Positions 1-9,300 of a stretch of DNA of 64,000 bases are shown in pieces. Numbering within the stretch: position 1 is the first letter of the stretch; the number at the start of each line of letters is the position of its first letter. This DNA is from Streptomyces roseofulvus (GTDB lineage Bacteria > Actinomycetota > Actinomycetes > Streptomycetales > Streptomycetaceae), in contig NZ_BAAAWE010000001.1 in NCBI RefSeq assembly GCF_039534915.1, positions 744,001 through 808,000 on the forward strand, read 5' to 3'. The translations under genes and the position numbers were made by a program. Under the pieces are notes generated by a model that did no database searches, had not been told where the DNA came from, and saw nothing but the letters and a program-made list of their open reading frames with translations.

Positions 1-469
1 CCCGCGCGTGGAACCGCCGGCGGCCGCCTCCGCCGGGATCCCCAAGACCCGGCACCCCTGGGCGAGTTCACTGTGCGCGCTGTCGGCGAGTGCGTGGGGC
101 GGGAGTGCCGCGGCGATCAGGCACCGCGTCCCGGCGCAGGGTCCGCAGGCCCTCGTCGGCGGTGTCGACGCATCCTGCGGGCCCTCGGCTTCCGGGCGCG
201 GACCCTGCAGCCGTCCTTCCTGGGGGAAAGCGCCTTCGTCGCGGTGGCGGGAAATCGTGCTCGGATCCCTGCCGGGCGTGCTGACGACCTGGCTGATGAA
301 CCGGAACAGCGCAGCATTCGAAAGCCTCGAAGGAGGGTTCCCGGTCGAACGGGCCAGCGTCGGCGGCCTGGCGGCGGCCACCTTCGTCGCGTCGCTCCTG
401 GCCACCATCGGACCAGCACGGCGCGCGGCGGCCATCCGCCCGGCCCTCGCGGTCCGCGTCACCGAATGA
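1..469 (+). pseudogene. FtsX-like ABC transporter permease, C-terminal fragment, frameshifted
   Basis: Two reading frames together rebuild the end of an FtsX/MacB-type permease. Frame 1 gives ILRALGFRARTLQPSFL then GESAFVAVAG up to about base 252. Frame 2 continues from about 245 with EIVLGSLPGVLTTWLM, a hydrophobic stretch VGGLAAATFVASLLATIG, and the family's typical end PARRAAAIRPALAVRVTE, stopping at 467-469. FtsX permeases of this class end with exactly this order: the LRALG loop, a membrane segment, a short extracellular loop, a last membrane segment, and a PARRAAR..P..ALR tail. No single frame covers both halves, so the gene has suffered a frameshift near base 250. The upstream part lies outside the window or is too degraded to read. 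Confident as a relic; the original substrate cannot be told. Confidence 0.72.
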
Positions 470-553
470 CGGGCAACCCAGGACAGTTCATCCGGCCCAC
501 TCTATGGTGAGGCGCCGCCGTCACGACATCCCCTTCTCAGCGCACCGCCATCG

Positions 554-1072
554 TCAGGCTTCGAGCTCCCGAGCGATGTCATCCGCCCAGGCGTCGATCG
601 CCGCCCCATCCCTGTGGTCCCCGTAGCGGCAGCCAAGCAACCGGAACAACAACGCACCCTTCCGGTCGAGGTGCTCGCGCCGGATCACGCCCGAGAAGCG
701 CCGATGGTCCCGAGGACGGACGACCTCGACGAGAGCGGCGATGCGCGGCTGCACCTTGCGTTCGGCGAGTCGGCGCAACGGCCCGGGCAGAGCCGCGGCC
801 ATGCCGACGCTGAACATCCAGGTCGGCTGATCGCCCATGCGATCGGCGTTGCTTCTGACGAAGCCCTCCGCCGCCGGCAGCCAGGCGCCGTCATGGACCG
901 CACTGCCCAGCACGAGCGCGTCGCCCGGCAAGGGCCGCTGCCCCTCGGAGGACGTGGGCAGCGCTTGGATCTCCACATGATGCCCCCTCAGGCGCAACCG
1001 CTCACCGATCCGGTCGGCGATCTCCTGGGTGGAGTGATGCTCAGACGCGTAGAGCACCCGGACGGAGACCAT
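554..1072 (-). CDS. Flavodoxin-domain protein (HemG-like)
   Basis: 172 aa. The N-terminus VRVLYASEHHSTQEIADRIG is a flavodoxin FMN-phosphate loop (T/S-rich, residues about 5-20). ALVLGSAVHDGAWLPAAEGF (about 52-71) matches the second flavin-contacting loop of flavodoxin-fold proteins related to protoporphyrinogen IX dehydrogenase HemG. The length fits the single-domain family (about 150-180 aa). It begins six bases after the stop of the GYD gene on the same strand, so the two are probably co-transcribed. In Streptomyces such flavodoxins often sit in stress or redox loci; the electron partner cannot be told. No signal peptide or membrane segment, so cytoplasmic. ATG start at 1072. Confidence 0.82.
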   Translation of the reverse strand: MVSVRVLYASEHHSTQEIADRIGERLRLRGHHVEIQALPTSSEGQRPLPGDALVLGSAVHDGAWLPAAEGFVRSNADRMGDQPTWMFSVGMAAALPGPLRRLAERKVQPRIAALVEVVRPRDHRRFSGVIRREHLDRKGALLFRLLGCRYGDHRDGAAIDAWADDIARELEA

Positions 1073-1078
1073 GGCGAC

Positions 1079-1411
1079 TCACCGCTCCGCGCCAGGAGGC
1101 CGGTACCGGACGTGCCCGGCTCTGCCCAGGGCCTCCAGTGTTTCATCGACGGTCAGGAGAACGGTCGTCTCGAACGAGCTGAGCGCGCCGCCCCCACTGA
1201 TCGCCAGCGCGACCGCAGCCATGGACACGTTGTTCGGAGCTTCCCACAGGTTGTAACCGTCGTGGGTACCGAAGGCGTACCAGAAGCCGTGGAGCTTCCC
1301 GCCGACGGACTCGATGTACGACCGAGCGGCCTCGGCGCGGTCCTCGGGGTGCCCGATCAGCCGTGCCCAGGTCTCCGGCGCGTAGCTGAACCTCGACAGA
1401 TAGAGCGGCAT
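1079..1411 (-). CDS. GYD domain-containing protein
   Basis: 110 aa. Start MPLYLSRFSYAPETWARLI, followed by the family hallmark FGTHDGYNLWEAPNNVSMAA (about residues 47-66) and a C-terminal stretch LLTVDETLEALGRAG. GYD proteins are small ferredoxin-fold proteins of unknown biochemical role. An ATG with a clear AAGGAGAG ribosome site a few bases upstream sets the start at 1411; longer in-frame upstream sequence is Arg-rich and not gene-like. First gene of a two-gene unit with the flavodoxin gene downstream, which suggests a shared redox or small-molecule role (inference). Confidence 0.85.
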   Translation of the reverse strand: MPLYLSRFSYAPETWARLIGHPEDRAEAARSYIESVGGKLHGFWYAFGTHDGYNLWEAPNNVSMAAVALAISGGGALSSFETTVLLTVDETLEALGRAGHVRYRPPGAER

Positions 1412-2024
1412 CGGTCTCTCCTTCGTTTCCCGCAGGGATGCCCGCACCGGGGTGAGGAGGCGCGGATGTGGCCCGCAGGTCCCCCGAACAGCCGGACACG
1501 ATGACCGCCACAGCTCATCTCGACGGCGAGTGTGCGGCCTGGACCGTGCGCAAAGCCCACTTCGCTCCCTCGGGGCGCGCTGGATCGAGGCATGCTCCGT
1601 GGCGACCTTTCGGCTCGCCTCTCGCTGGTGTGTCGACGCGCCGCCGCCACGGGCCAACGGTCGGAGGTCCACTCCGCGCCGACCAAGATCCGGGCCATAC
1701 GTGGACCAGCCGCCTGCCGCTTGGTCAATTCGTGCCTGACCCCGCTGGTCAGCGGCCATGCGAGGCGTGTACCACCGTCAGACGAAGAACATCCTCCAGA
1801 GTTACTGCCCCAAGAAGCTCGGGTTCTTCCAGGAAAGCGACATCGGGTGTCTGGAGGTGGCGGCCTCTCCAGGCGCCTGGCGCGACGCTGCCGACTGCTC
1901 TGGTCACCAGGCTCACCGTCCGTGACCTGTCGGAGTCGCCCCAGATGACGAAGATCGTCGATACGGGTGGTTTAGTGCCCGATCAAGTCACCGACACCTC
2001 CCTCCCGGTTACGTTGAGTGACGC
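1412..2024. other. Intergenic region, no convincing gene
   Basis: Open frames here are Arg/Pro-rich shadows without coding character. One 55-codon frame from the ATG at 1758 (reading MRGVYHRQTKNILQSYC, stop at 1923-1925) has more balanced composition but no ribosome site and no family I recognise; it may be a gene remnant. The last 100 bases should hold the promoter of the LamG gene. No RNA gene or repeat seen. Confidence 0.5.
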
Positions 2025-5000
2025 ATGGTCATGTCGGTGTCGGCGCAGTCTGGGCGGCGGGAGAGTTTGGGTGTGCACACGGTTCGGCTCGGCTTCGTTC
2101 ATGTCCTGCTGACACTGCTCGTCGTCGTCGGACAGGATCCATCGTCCGCCACCGTGGCAGATGGTGGGCGTCCCACCGCGGCGGTACCGGCCGGTTCCGG
2201 GCCGGCGGCCGCCTCGGCGCGGGCCCGGTCGACCGGTCGGCAGGCGGAGGTGCTCGGCGAACGAACGCCGACCGCTCAGGTCTTCGCCAATCCGGACGGG
2301 ACCTTCACCCTCGAGCAGCACCTACGCCCGGTCCGGGCGCGTGACGAGTCCGGCTGGCGGAACCTGGACACCACCTTGCGTGCCCGGTCCGACGGGTCGG
2401 TCACCCCGGTGGCGGCGGCCGCCGCCCTCGAGTTCTCGGGCGGTGGCACCGGCCCACTCGTTCGCTACTCGACCGCCGGCAGGCGATTGGAGCTGGGCTG
2501 GCCGACACCCCTGCCCCGACCTGAACTGGCTGGGGACACCGCCACCTATCGCGCCGTCCTGCCCGGTGTGGACCTGAGCCTACGGGCGACCGCAGACGGG
2601 TTCTCGCACGCACTCGTCGTGCGTGACCGCTCGGCGGCACTCAACCCGGCGCTGGCGGAGATCCGGTTCGGGCTGCGGACCGAGGGGCTCGCCGTCACCG
2701 TCGATGCCGCCGGCAACCTCACCGCCGCCGAGGAGAACGGTCGGCCGGTCCTCCGCGCGCCCGCACCACAGATGTGGGACGCGCCGGGGAAAGATCCCGC
2801 AGGTCCGCAGGTCGAGGGCAAGACCTCCGCCACCGGCCGACGGGTGACCATGCCGGTGAAGGTGGCCGGGACGACACTCACCCTCTTCCCCGACACGAAG
2901 CTGCTGGCCGACCCGCGGACCCGGTTCCCGGTCACCATCGACCCTGAATGGTCGTCGGGCCCGGGCGGATGGGCGCTGGTCTACGGCGTTCCGGACGGAT
3001 ACCGGGACCAGTCGTACTGGCTGGGGGACGGAGACGGCATCGCCAAGGTCGGATACAGCACGTGGGAACGACCGACGGTGCTCGCCCGGTCGTTCTTCCA
3101 GTACGATCTGCGGGCTCTGGCCGGCAAGCAGGTCGTGCGGGCGGAGTTCAACGCCTTCGCATCCCATGCGCCCTCGTGCTCACCTCGAGGTGTCCAGTTG
3201 TGGCAGACCGGTGTGGTCGAGCCGTGGACGACATGGGAGAACCAGCCGCCCGGCATCCGCCACCTGGGCACCCACCATGTGGCCCACGGCTACTCGGCAT
3301 CCTGCCCGGCCAACTGGATCGGCTTCGACGTCACCCCTGCCGCGGTCGACGCCGTGGGCGGCGGGTCGTTCGTGACGCTGATGCTGCGGGCCGAGGACGA
3401 GGGCGACCGGTACGCCTGGAAGAAGTTCAGCCCCGACCCGACACTGATCGTCACCTACAACTCCCTCCCCGACCAGCCGGAGCACCTGTCCGCCGGAGAT
3501 CTCGGCTGCGGGCTGCAGCCCCACGAGCCGTACACGAGAAGCGCCACCCCCACCCTGCGGGCCACCCTCGCGGATCCCGACCGTGGGCCGCTGGCGGCGG
3601 AGTTCGAGTGGTGGGTGCGCGGTGACCACCGGGTGGACTCCCGGACGACGGTGATGCAGGAGTCCGGCACGCCGTTCTCGGTGTCCATCCCGCCCGGGAC
3701 GTTCGCGGACGGGAGCAGGATCGGCTGGCGGGTACGGGGCTGGGACGGCCGGGCGCACGGCCCCTGGTCGCAGTGGTGCGACCTGACGGTCGACCAGACG
3801 CCACCGGACAAGCAGCCGGTGGTCACGTCCACCGTCTACCCACCGGACACGCTGGGCGGCGGTGTGGGCCAGACCGGCGGCTTCACGCTGTCGACCGACG
3901 GCGACCCGGACATCGTGCGGTTCCGGTACGGCCTGGTCACTCCCCCGACCAAGGAGGCGGCGGTGGTGGACGGAAAGGCCCAGGTGGAGGTGACGCCCGG
4001 CCGGGGAGAACCGCACGACCTGTACGTCGTCGGCATCGACCGGGCCGGCAACGAAAGCCGCCCGACGACGTACCACTTCCTCGTCCGCACCACACGCTTC
4101 CCACCGGTTCATCACTGGCGGATGGACGGCCGTCTGCCCGCCACCAGGGTCCCGGACGCCGTCGGATCCGGGGCGGACGGGACCCTTACGCCCGGCCCGA
4201 CGGCCTGGACCACCGGGCGGGAGGGGGACGCCGTGCACTTCGACGGCCTCACCGGTCACCTCGCCATGGGCGAGCGGTCCACCGTGCACACCGGAGGCAG
4301 CTTCTCGGTCGCCGCCTGGGTGAGGCTGGACCGGCTCGACGGGCCTTGGCGGACGGCGGTCAGCCAGGACGGCGACCGCGCCAGCGGGTTCTACCTGCAG
4401 TACCGCAGTGACACCCGGCAGTGGGCATTCACGGTCCCTGTATCGGACATCGACCACTTCGGCGGCGACCGGGTGTCGTCGGACATTCCCGTCCGCGCGG
4501 GTGTGTGGACCCACCTCGCCGGGGTGTACGACGCGGGCGAACAGCTGATCAAGCTCTACGTCGACGGCAGGTTCGCCGGGCAGGCCGAGCACCGTACCAG
4601 GTGGCACGCGAGCGGCCAGGTGCAGATCGGCCGCGGCCGGTTCAACGGTGTACCGGTCGACCCCTGGCCCGGTGCGCTCGACGAGGTCCGGCTCTACGAC
4701 CGGGTACTGAGTGACGGCCGGGTCTCCGTGGGGGACCGGGTCGCGGTCGACAGCGACATCCACGCACTCGCCACCAGACCGTCGGTGGAGGAGGGACGCT
4801 GGACCTTCGAGGAGAACACCGCCGAGAGCACCGCCGACTCTTCCGGCATGCGCCGGCACGGCGAGCCCCACGGCGGCGCCGTCTGGAGGCCCGGGCACGG
4901 AGACGGCAGCGCGGTGGCCCTCGACGGAGTCGACGACCACGTCGGCACCAGCGGGGCGGCGGTGCGCACGGACGGCAGTTTCACCGTCAGCGCCCGGGTC

Positions 5001-6191
5001 CGGCCGAGCGGGCAGGGCATGACCACGATGACGGCGGTCAGCCAGGACGGAGACCGTGTCAGCGGGTTCCGGCTCCGCTACGACGGTCCGCGCCGGCGGT
5101 GGGCGTTCACTACCACCGGGTCCGATGCCGACGACCCGCTCCGCTACGAGGCCTCCGCCCCGGCCGGCGCGGCGTCCGGCGCATGGACCCATCTCGCCGG
5201 GGTGTACGACGCCTCTGCCGGTGAACTGCGGCTGTACGTGAACGGCACGCTTCAGGCGGTGGGGCGGGCCGGGGAGCACTGGCACGCCTCGGGCGCGTTG
5301 CGGATCGGCCGGGCCAAGGAGCGGGGAACCGCGGCGGAGCACTGGGCTGGATCGATCGACGACGTCCGGGTGCACTCCGGCGTGCGGACGGCAGGGCAGA
5401 TCGAGGAGGAGGCGGAGGACCCGCGGGAGGGGCGTCCCTTCGCCCGGGACGGGCTGAACCGCTATCTCGGCCACAACGGCGAGCACGTCACCACCGGCGG
5501 TCCGGCCAGCGGCGGCCTCGCCCCGCCCGGCTATCACATGGAGCACGAACTGGGCTGGTTCGCACCGGCGGGCGCACCGGACACCGCGCTGCTCTACTCG
5601 TGTCTGACGGGTGAGGACCAGTTCACCTCCGTGGACCCCCAGTGCGAGGGACACCGCCGTCTGGCTGTCCTCGGTCCGGTGTATCGCAACGCGCCGGCCG
5701 ACGAGGCGACCGTGGCGCTGTACCGGTGCCGCACGTCGGCCGGCGAGCACTTCGACTCCTGGCACCCCGGCTGCGAGGGCCAGGAGACCGAGTTCCGTCT
5801 CGGGCATGTGCGGGCGTACGCACCGCTGGTGCGCCATGTGCAGCCGGACCGTCCCGGCGACCACTGGAGCAGCGTGGGCGGTGTCCCGGCCGGCTACCGG
5901 GCGGAGGGACGCATCGGTGTGCTCTCCCTGGTCGAACGGCCCGACACGCGGCCCCTGTACGCGTGTCTGGACGGCTCCGACGCGTTCAGTTCGCTCTCGG
6001 CGGACTGCGAGGGGGCGCGGCAGGTCCGGCTGCTCGGATGGATCCGGACCCGGGCGCTCCCAGACGACACGGGTTACGAGCTCAGACGCTGCCGGGTGAC
6101 CGCCACGGGTGAGCGCTTCGACTCGACCGACGCTTCGTGCGAGGGCCAGACCGTCGACATGCCGCTGGGGCACCTGTTGCGTCGGCTCTGA
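2025..6191 (+). CDS. Large secreted LamG/DNRLRE multidomain protein
   Basis: 1388 aa, probably exported. The first 45 residues carry a hydrophobic segment (VLLTLLVVVG) consistent with a signal peptide or anchor. Order of domains: an N-terminal region (about 80-300) of the kind that precedes RHS and LamG modules in Streptomyces; a DNRLRE-type beta-sandwich (about 325-482: RSFFQYDLRAL, WTTWENQP, WIGFDVTPA); Fn3-like linkers (about 485-690); a first LamG/concanavalin-like domain (about 694-905: FSVAAWVRLD, AVSQDGDR, THLAGVYD); a second LamG (about 923-1125) repeating the same motifs; and a C-terminal region (about 1140-1388) with four copies of a short LY.C...F.S....CEG unit. The C-terminal Cys pairs suggest disulfides outside the cell. 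It lies just upstream of, and is probably linked to, the RHS gene. Ligand unknown; LamG and DNRLRE suggest surface or glycan binding. Confidence 0.85.
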   Translation: MVMSVSAQSGRRESLGVHTVRLGFVHVLLTLLVVVGQDPSSATVADGGRPTAAVPAGSGPAAASARARSTGRQAEVLGERTPTAQVFANPDGTFTLEQHLRPVRARDESGWRNLDTTLRARSDGSVTPVAAAAALEFSGGGTGPLVRYSTAGRRLELGWPTPLPRPELAGDTATYRAVLPGVDLSLRATADGFSHALVVRDRSAALNPALAEIRFGLRTEGLAVTVDAAGNLTAAEENGRPVLRAPAPQMWDAPGKDPAGPQVEGKTSATGRRVTMPVKVAGTTLTLFPDTKLLADPRTRFPVTIDPEWSSGPGGWALVYGVPDGYRDQSYWLGDGDGIAKVGYSTWERPTVLARSFFQYDLRALAGKQVVRAEFNAFASHAPSCSPRGVQLWQTGVVEPWTTWENQPPGIRHLGTHHVAHGYSASCPANWIGFDVTPAAVDAVGGGSFVTLMLRAEDEGDRYAWKKFSPDPTLIVTYNSLPDQPEHLSAGDLGCGLQPHEPYTRSATPTLRATLADPDRGPLAAEFEWWVRGDHRVDSRTTVMQESGTPFSVSIPPGTFADGSRIGWRVRGWDGRAHGPWSQWCDLTVDQTPPDKQPVVTSTVYPPDTLGGGVGQTGGFTLSTDGDPDIVRFRYGLVTPPTKEAAVVDGKAQVEVTPGRGEPHDLYVVGIDRAGNESRPTTYHFLVRTTRFPPVHHWRMDGRLPATRVPDAVGSGADGTLTPGPTAWTTGREGDAVHFDGLTGHLAMGERSTVHTGGSFSVAAWVRLDRLDGPWRTAVSQDGDRASGFYLQYRSDTRQWAFTVPVSDIDHFGGDRVSSDIPVRAGVWTHLAGVYDAGEQLIKLYVDGRFAGQAEHRTRWHASGQVQIGRGRFNGVPVDPWPGALDEVRLYDRVLSDGRVSVGDRVAVDSDIHALATRPSVEEGRWTFEENTAESTADSSGMRRHGEPHGGAVWRPGHGDGSAVALDGVDDHVGTSGAAVRTDGSFTVSARVRPSGQGMTTMTAVSQDGDRVSGFRLRYDGPRRRWAFTTTGSDADDPLRYEASAPAGAASGAWTHLAGVYDASAGELRLYVNGTLQAVGRAGEHWHASGALRIGRAKERGTAAEHWAGSIDDVRVHSGVRTAGQIEEEAEDPREGRPFARDGLNRYLGHNGEHVTTGGPASGGLAPPGYHMEHELGWFAPAGAPDTALLYSCLTGEDQFTSVDPQCEGHRRLAVLGPVYRNAPADEATVALYRCRTSAGEHFDSWHPGCEGQETEFRLGHVRAYAPLVRHVQPDRPGDHWSSVGGVPAGYRAEGRIGVLSLVERPDTRPLYACLDGSDAFSSLSADCEGARQVRLLGWIRTRALPDDTGYELRRCRVTATGERFDSTDASCEGQTVDMPLGHLLRRL

Positions 6192-6316
6192 ACACCAGCC
6201 TCTTTCCACCGTTGTCGGGTGGCGAGCCGGCGTCGCGGCCGCCCGACCGCCGACTGCTCCCCCTCCCCGACTGCTGACCACTGACTGCGGACCGAACGCT
6301 GGATCGGAGTATCACG

Positions 6317-9300
6317 ATGGACGGGCTCGTCTCTCAACGCAGACCGTGGACGTGGCGCCGCGCCCGCGCGACCGTGCTGGCAGCCATGGTGCTGAGCTCC
6401 CTGCTCGCCGCCCTGCCCGCGGAAGCCGCGCCGCCGCGCGCGGACAGAGCCGGACGCGGGACCCCCAGCCCCGTGCAGCACGACGCCCCGGTCGAGGTCA
6501 CCCCGGTGGGGGTGCGGCCGATCGCCCCGGATCCGGCCGCCGCGGCACAGTGGACGGGAACCCCGTCCGTGAGCTGGCCGGCCGCCGAAACAGCCGACGT
6601 GGACCTGACGGCCTGGCTTCCGGGCCGTCCGTCCGGTGCCGTGCAGGCGGGCCGGACGCCGGTGTGGATCGGCGGCGTCGACCCCGCGCTCGACGCGTCC
6701 TCGCCCGCCCGGGTCGGCGTCACGGTCCTCTCCCGGGAGACGGCGGCCGCCGCCGGCCTGCCCGCCGCCCTGCTGTTCGACCTCCGCGCAAAGGGTGGCG
6801 GGCGGAGCGCCGCTCGGGTGGCCGTGGAGGTGGACTACTCCTCGTTCCGCCATGCCTTCGGCGGCGACTGGGCCTCCCGGCTTCGGCTGGCCGCCCTCCC
6901 GTCCTGCGCGAGCCGCACGCCCGGACGCGCGGAGTGCCGCACCCTGACACCTGTGCCCACGCGCAACGATCTCAAGGCGGGCCGGGTGGCAGCGGAGCTG
7001 GACCTCCACGGCCCCTCGACCCGGGTCGCCCTGGCGGCCGCCCCCGAGGGCGCGACCGGCGACTACAAGGCCACTCCCCTGGCGCCGTCGGCCCACTGGC
7101 AGGTGTCGGCGAACAGCGGGACGTTCACCTGGACCTACCCGATGCGCGTTCCCCCGGTTCCCGGCGGCTTGCACCCCTCGGTATCGCTGAGCTACTCGAC
7201 CGGCACGGTCGACGGCCGGGTGGCCGCGGCCAACAACCAGCCCTCCTGGGTAGGCGAGGGCTGGGACCTCTGGCCCGGCTACATCACGCGCTCGTTCGCC
7301 TCCTGTGCCAACGACACGACCGACGAGCGGAAGAAGACCGGCGACCAGTGCTGGGCCGGCGACCACCACGTGTCGATGGTGAACGGAGGCCGGGCGACGG
7401 AGTTCGTCCATGACGCGTCGGGGGCCTGGCGGCCGAAGGACGACGACGGTTCGCGGATCGAACTGCTCACCGGGGCCTCCAACGACGACCGGTTCGGCGA
7501 GCACTGGAAGGTGACCAGCCCGGACGGCACCCAGTACTTCTTCGGGTCCCGGCCGGAGCGCCAGTCCACGTGGACGGTCCCGGTGTTCGGCAACGACGCG
7601 GGCGAGCCGTGCCACACCGATACGTTCGCGTCCTCGTGGTGCCAGCGGGCGTGGCGCTGGAACCTCGACCACGTCGTGGACCGGCACGGCGGCACGATCT
7701 CGTACCACTACCGCAAGGAGACCAACTCCTACGGCCTGAACATGGCCAAGGGGAAGGCGGAGTACACCAGAGGCGGCCAGTTGGAGCGCGTCGAGTACGG
7801 CACCGGGGAGGGCGTGGAGGGGCCTGCCCCCGCCCGTGTCCTGTTCGAGGTGGCCGACCGGTGCGCACCGGACGCGGACTGCGGGCAGCACACCTCGCAG
7901 AGCTACCCCGACGTGCCCTGGGACCAGAACTGCGCCGCGACGGCCGCGTCCTGCCCGGAGAAGTACTCGCCCACCTTCTGGACGACGAAGCGGCTGGCCA
8001 AAGTGACCACCCAGGTGCGCAGCGGCTCCGGCTACGCCGATGTCGACTCGTGGTCGCTGCGCCACCTCTTCCCGCTGCCGGGTGACAGGACCAGCCCGGC
8101 CCTGTGGCTGAGTGACGTCACCCACACGGGGGTGGCCGGCGGACGCGTGAGCATGCCGCCGGTCGAGTTCCACGGAGCGGCGCTGGCCAACCGGGTCGAC
8201 TCCGCTCCGGACGGGCTTCCGCCGCTGAACAAGTTCCGCCTCCACGCGGTGCACAACGAGGCAGGTGGCGTGTTGAGTCTGGGCTACGCACCGCCGGACT
8301 GCCGTCCCTCGGCCCTGCCCACCGCCGAGACGAACACACTGCGATGCTTCCCGGTGAACTGGGCCCATGACCAGGGGCAGGCGAGGGACGACTGGTTCCA
8401 CAAGTACGTCGTCGCGCAGGTGGTGCAGACGGACCGGGTGGGGGGCGCGCCCAGCCAGGTGACCACCTACGAGTATCTCGACGGCGGGGCGTGGCACTAC
8501 AACGACAACGAACTGATCCCGCGGGAACGCCGGACGTGGTCCCAGTGGCGTGGCTACGAACGGGTGCTGGAGCGCAAGGGGGACCCGACCGACGCCGGCG
8601 TGGTCCGCACCGAGAAGGAGTACCGCTACTTCCGCGGCATGCACGGAGACCGGCTCAACCCGGCCGGAGGTACCAAGCCTCCCGTGCTGCTGGAGGACAC
8701 GGACGGCCGCCGGGTGGAGGACACCGACGGGCTGCAGGGTTTCCTCCGCGGCGAGATCACCCGACGCGGACCGGGCGGCCCGGTGGTCACCGACGTCATC
8801 ACGGACGCCTGGCGCAAGCAGACCGCCGCCCGTGTCGGGCAGACCGCGGCGATGGTCCGGCCGGGCCGGGTGGTCACCAAGACCGCGCTGGACGAGGGCC
8901 GGTGGCGGCGTGCCGAAGTGCACACCCGCTATGACGAGCACGGTCTGGTCTCGGAGACCGACGACCTCGGGGACACGGCTACGGCCGCCGACGACCGCTG
9001 TGTGCGCACCGGGTACGTCCGTAACACGTCGCGGTGGCTGCTGTCCCTGGTGAGCCGTAAGGAGACGGTGGCCGTCTCGTGCGGCACCAACGCCCGCTAC
9101 CCCGAGCACGCCGTGTCGGACGAGCGCACGTTCTACGACGGAGCGGCGTGGGGCGCCCCACCGACCACCGGTGACCCGACCAGGACCGAGCGGGTCGTCT
9201 CCTACCGTGACGGCGTCCCCGAGTACGCCGTCAAGGAGCAGGCCCGGCACGACGTCCACGGCCGGCCGGTGGAGACCACCGACGCACTCGGACATCGGAC

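Noticed and set aside
1758..1925. 55-codon frame (MRGVYHRQTKN...) in the gap before the LamG gene
   Set aside because: No ribosome site, no family match; composition slightly gene-like, so kept only as a possible remnant.
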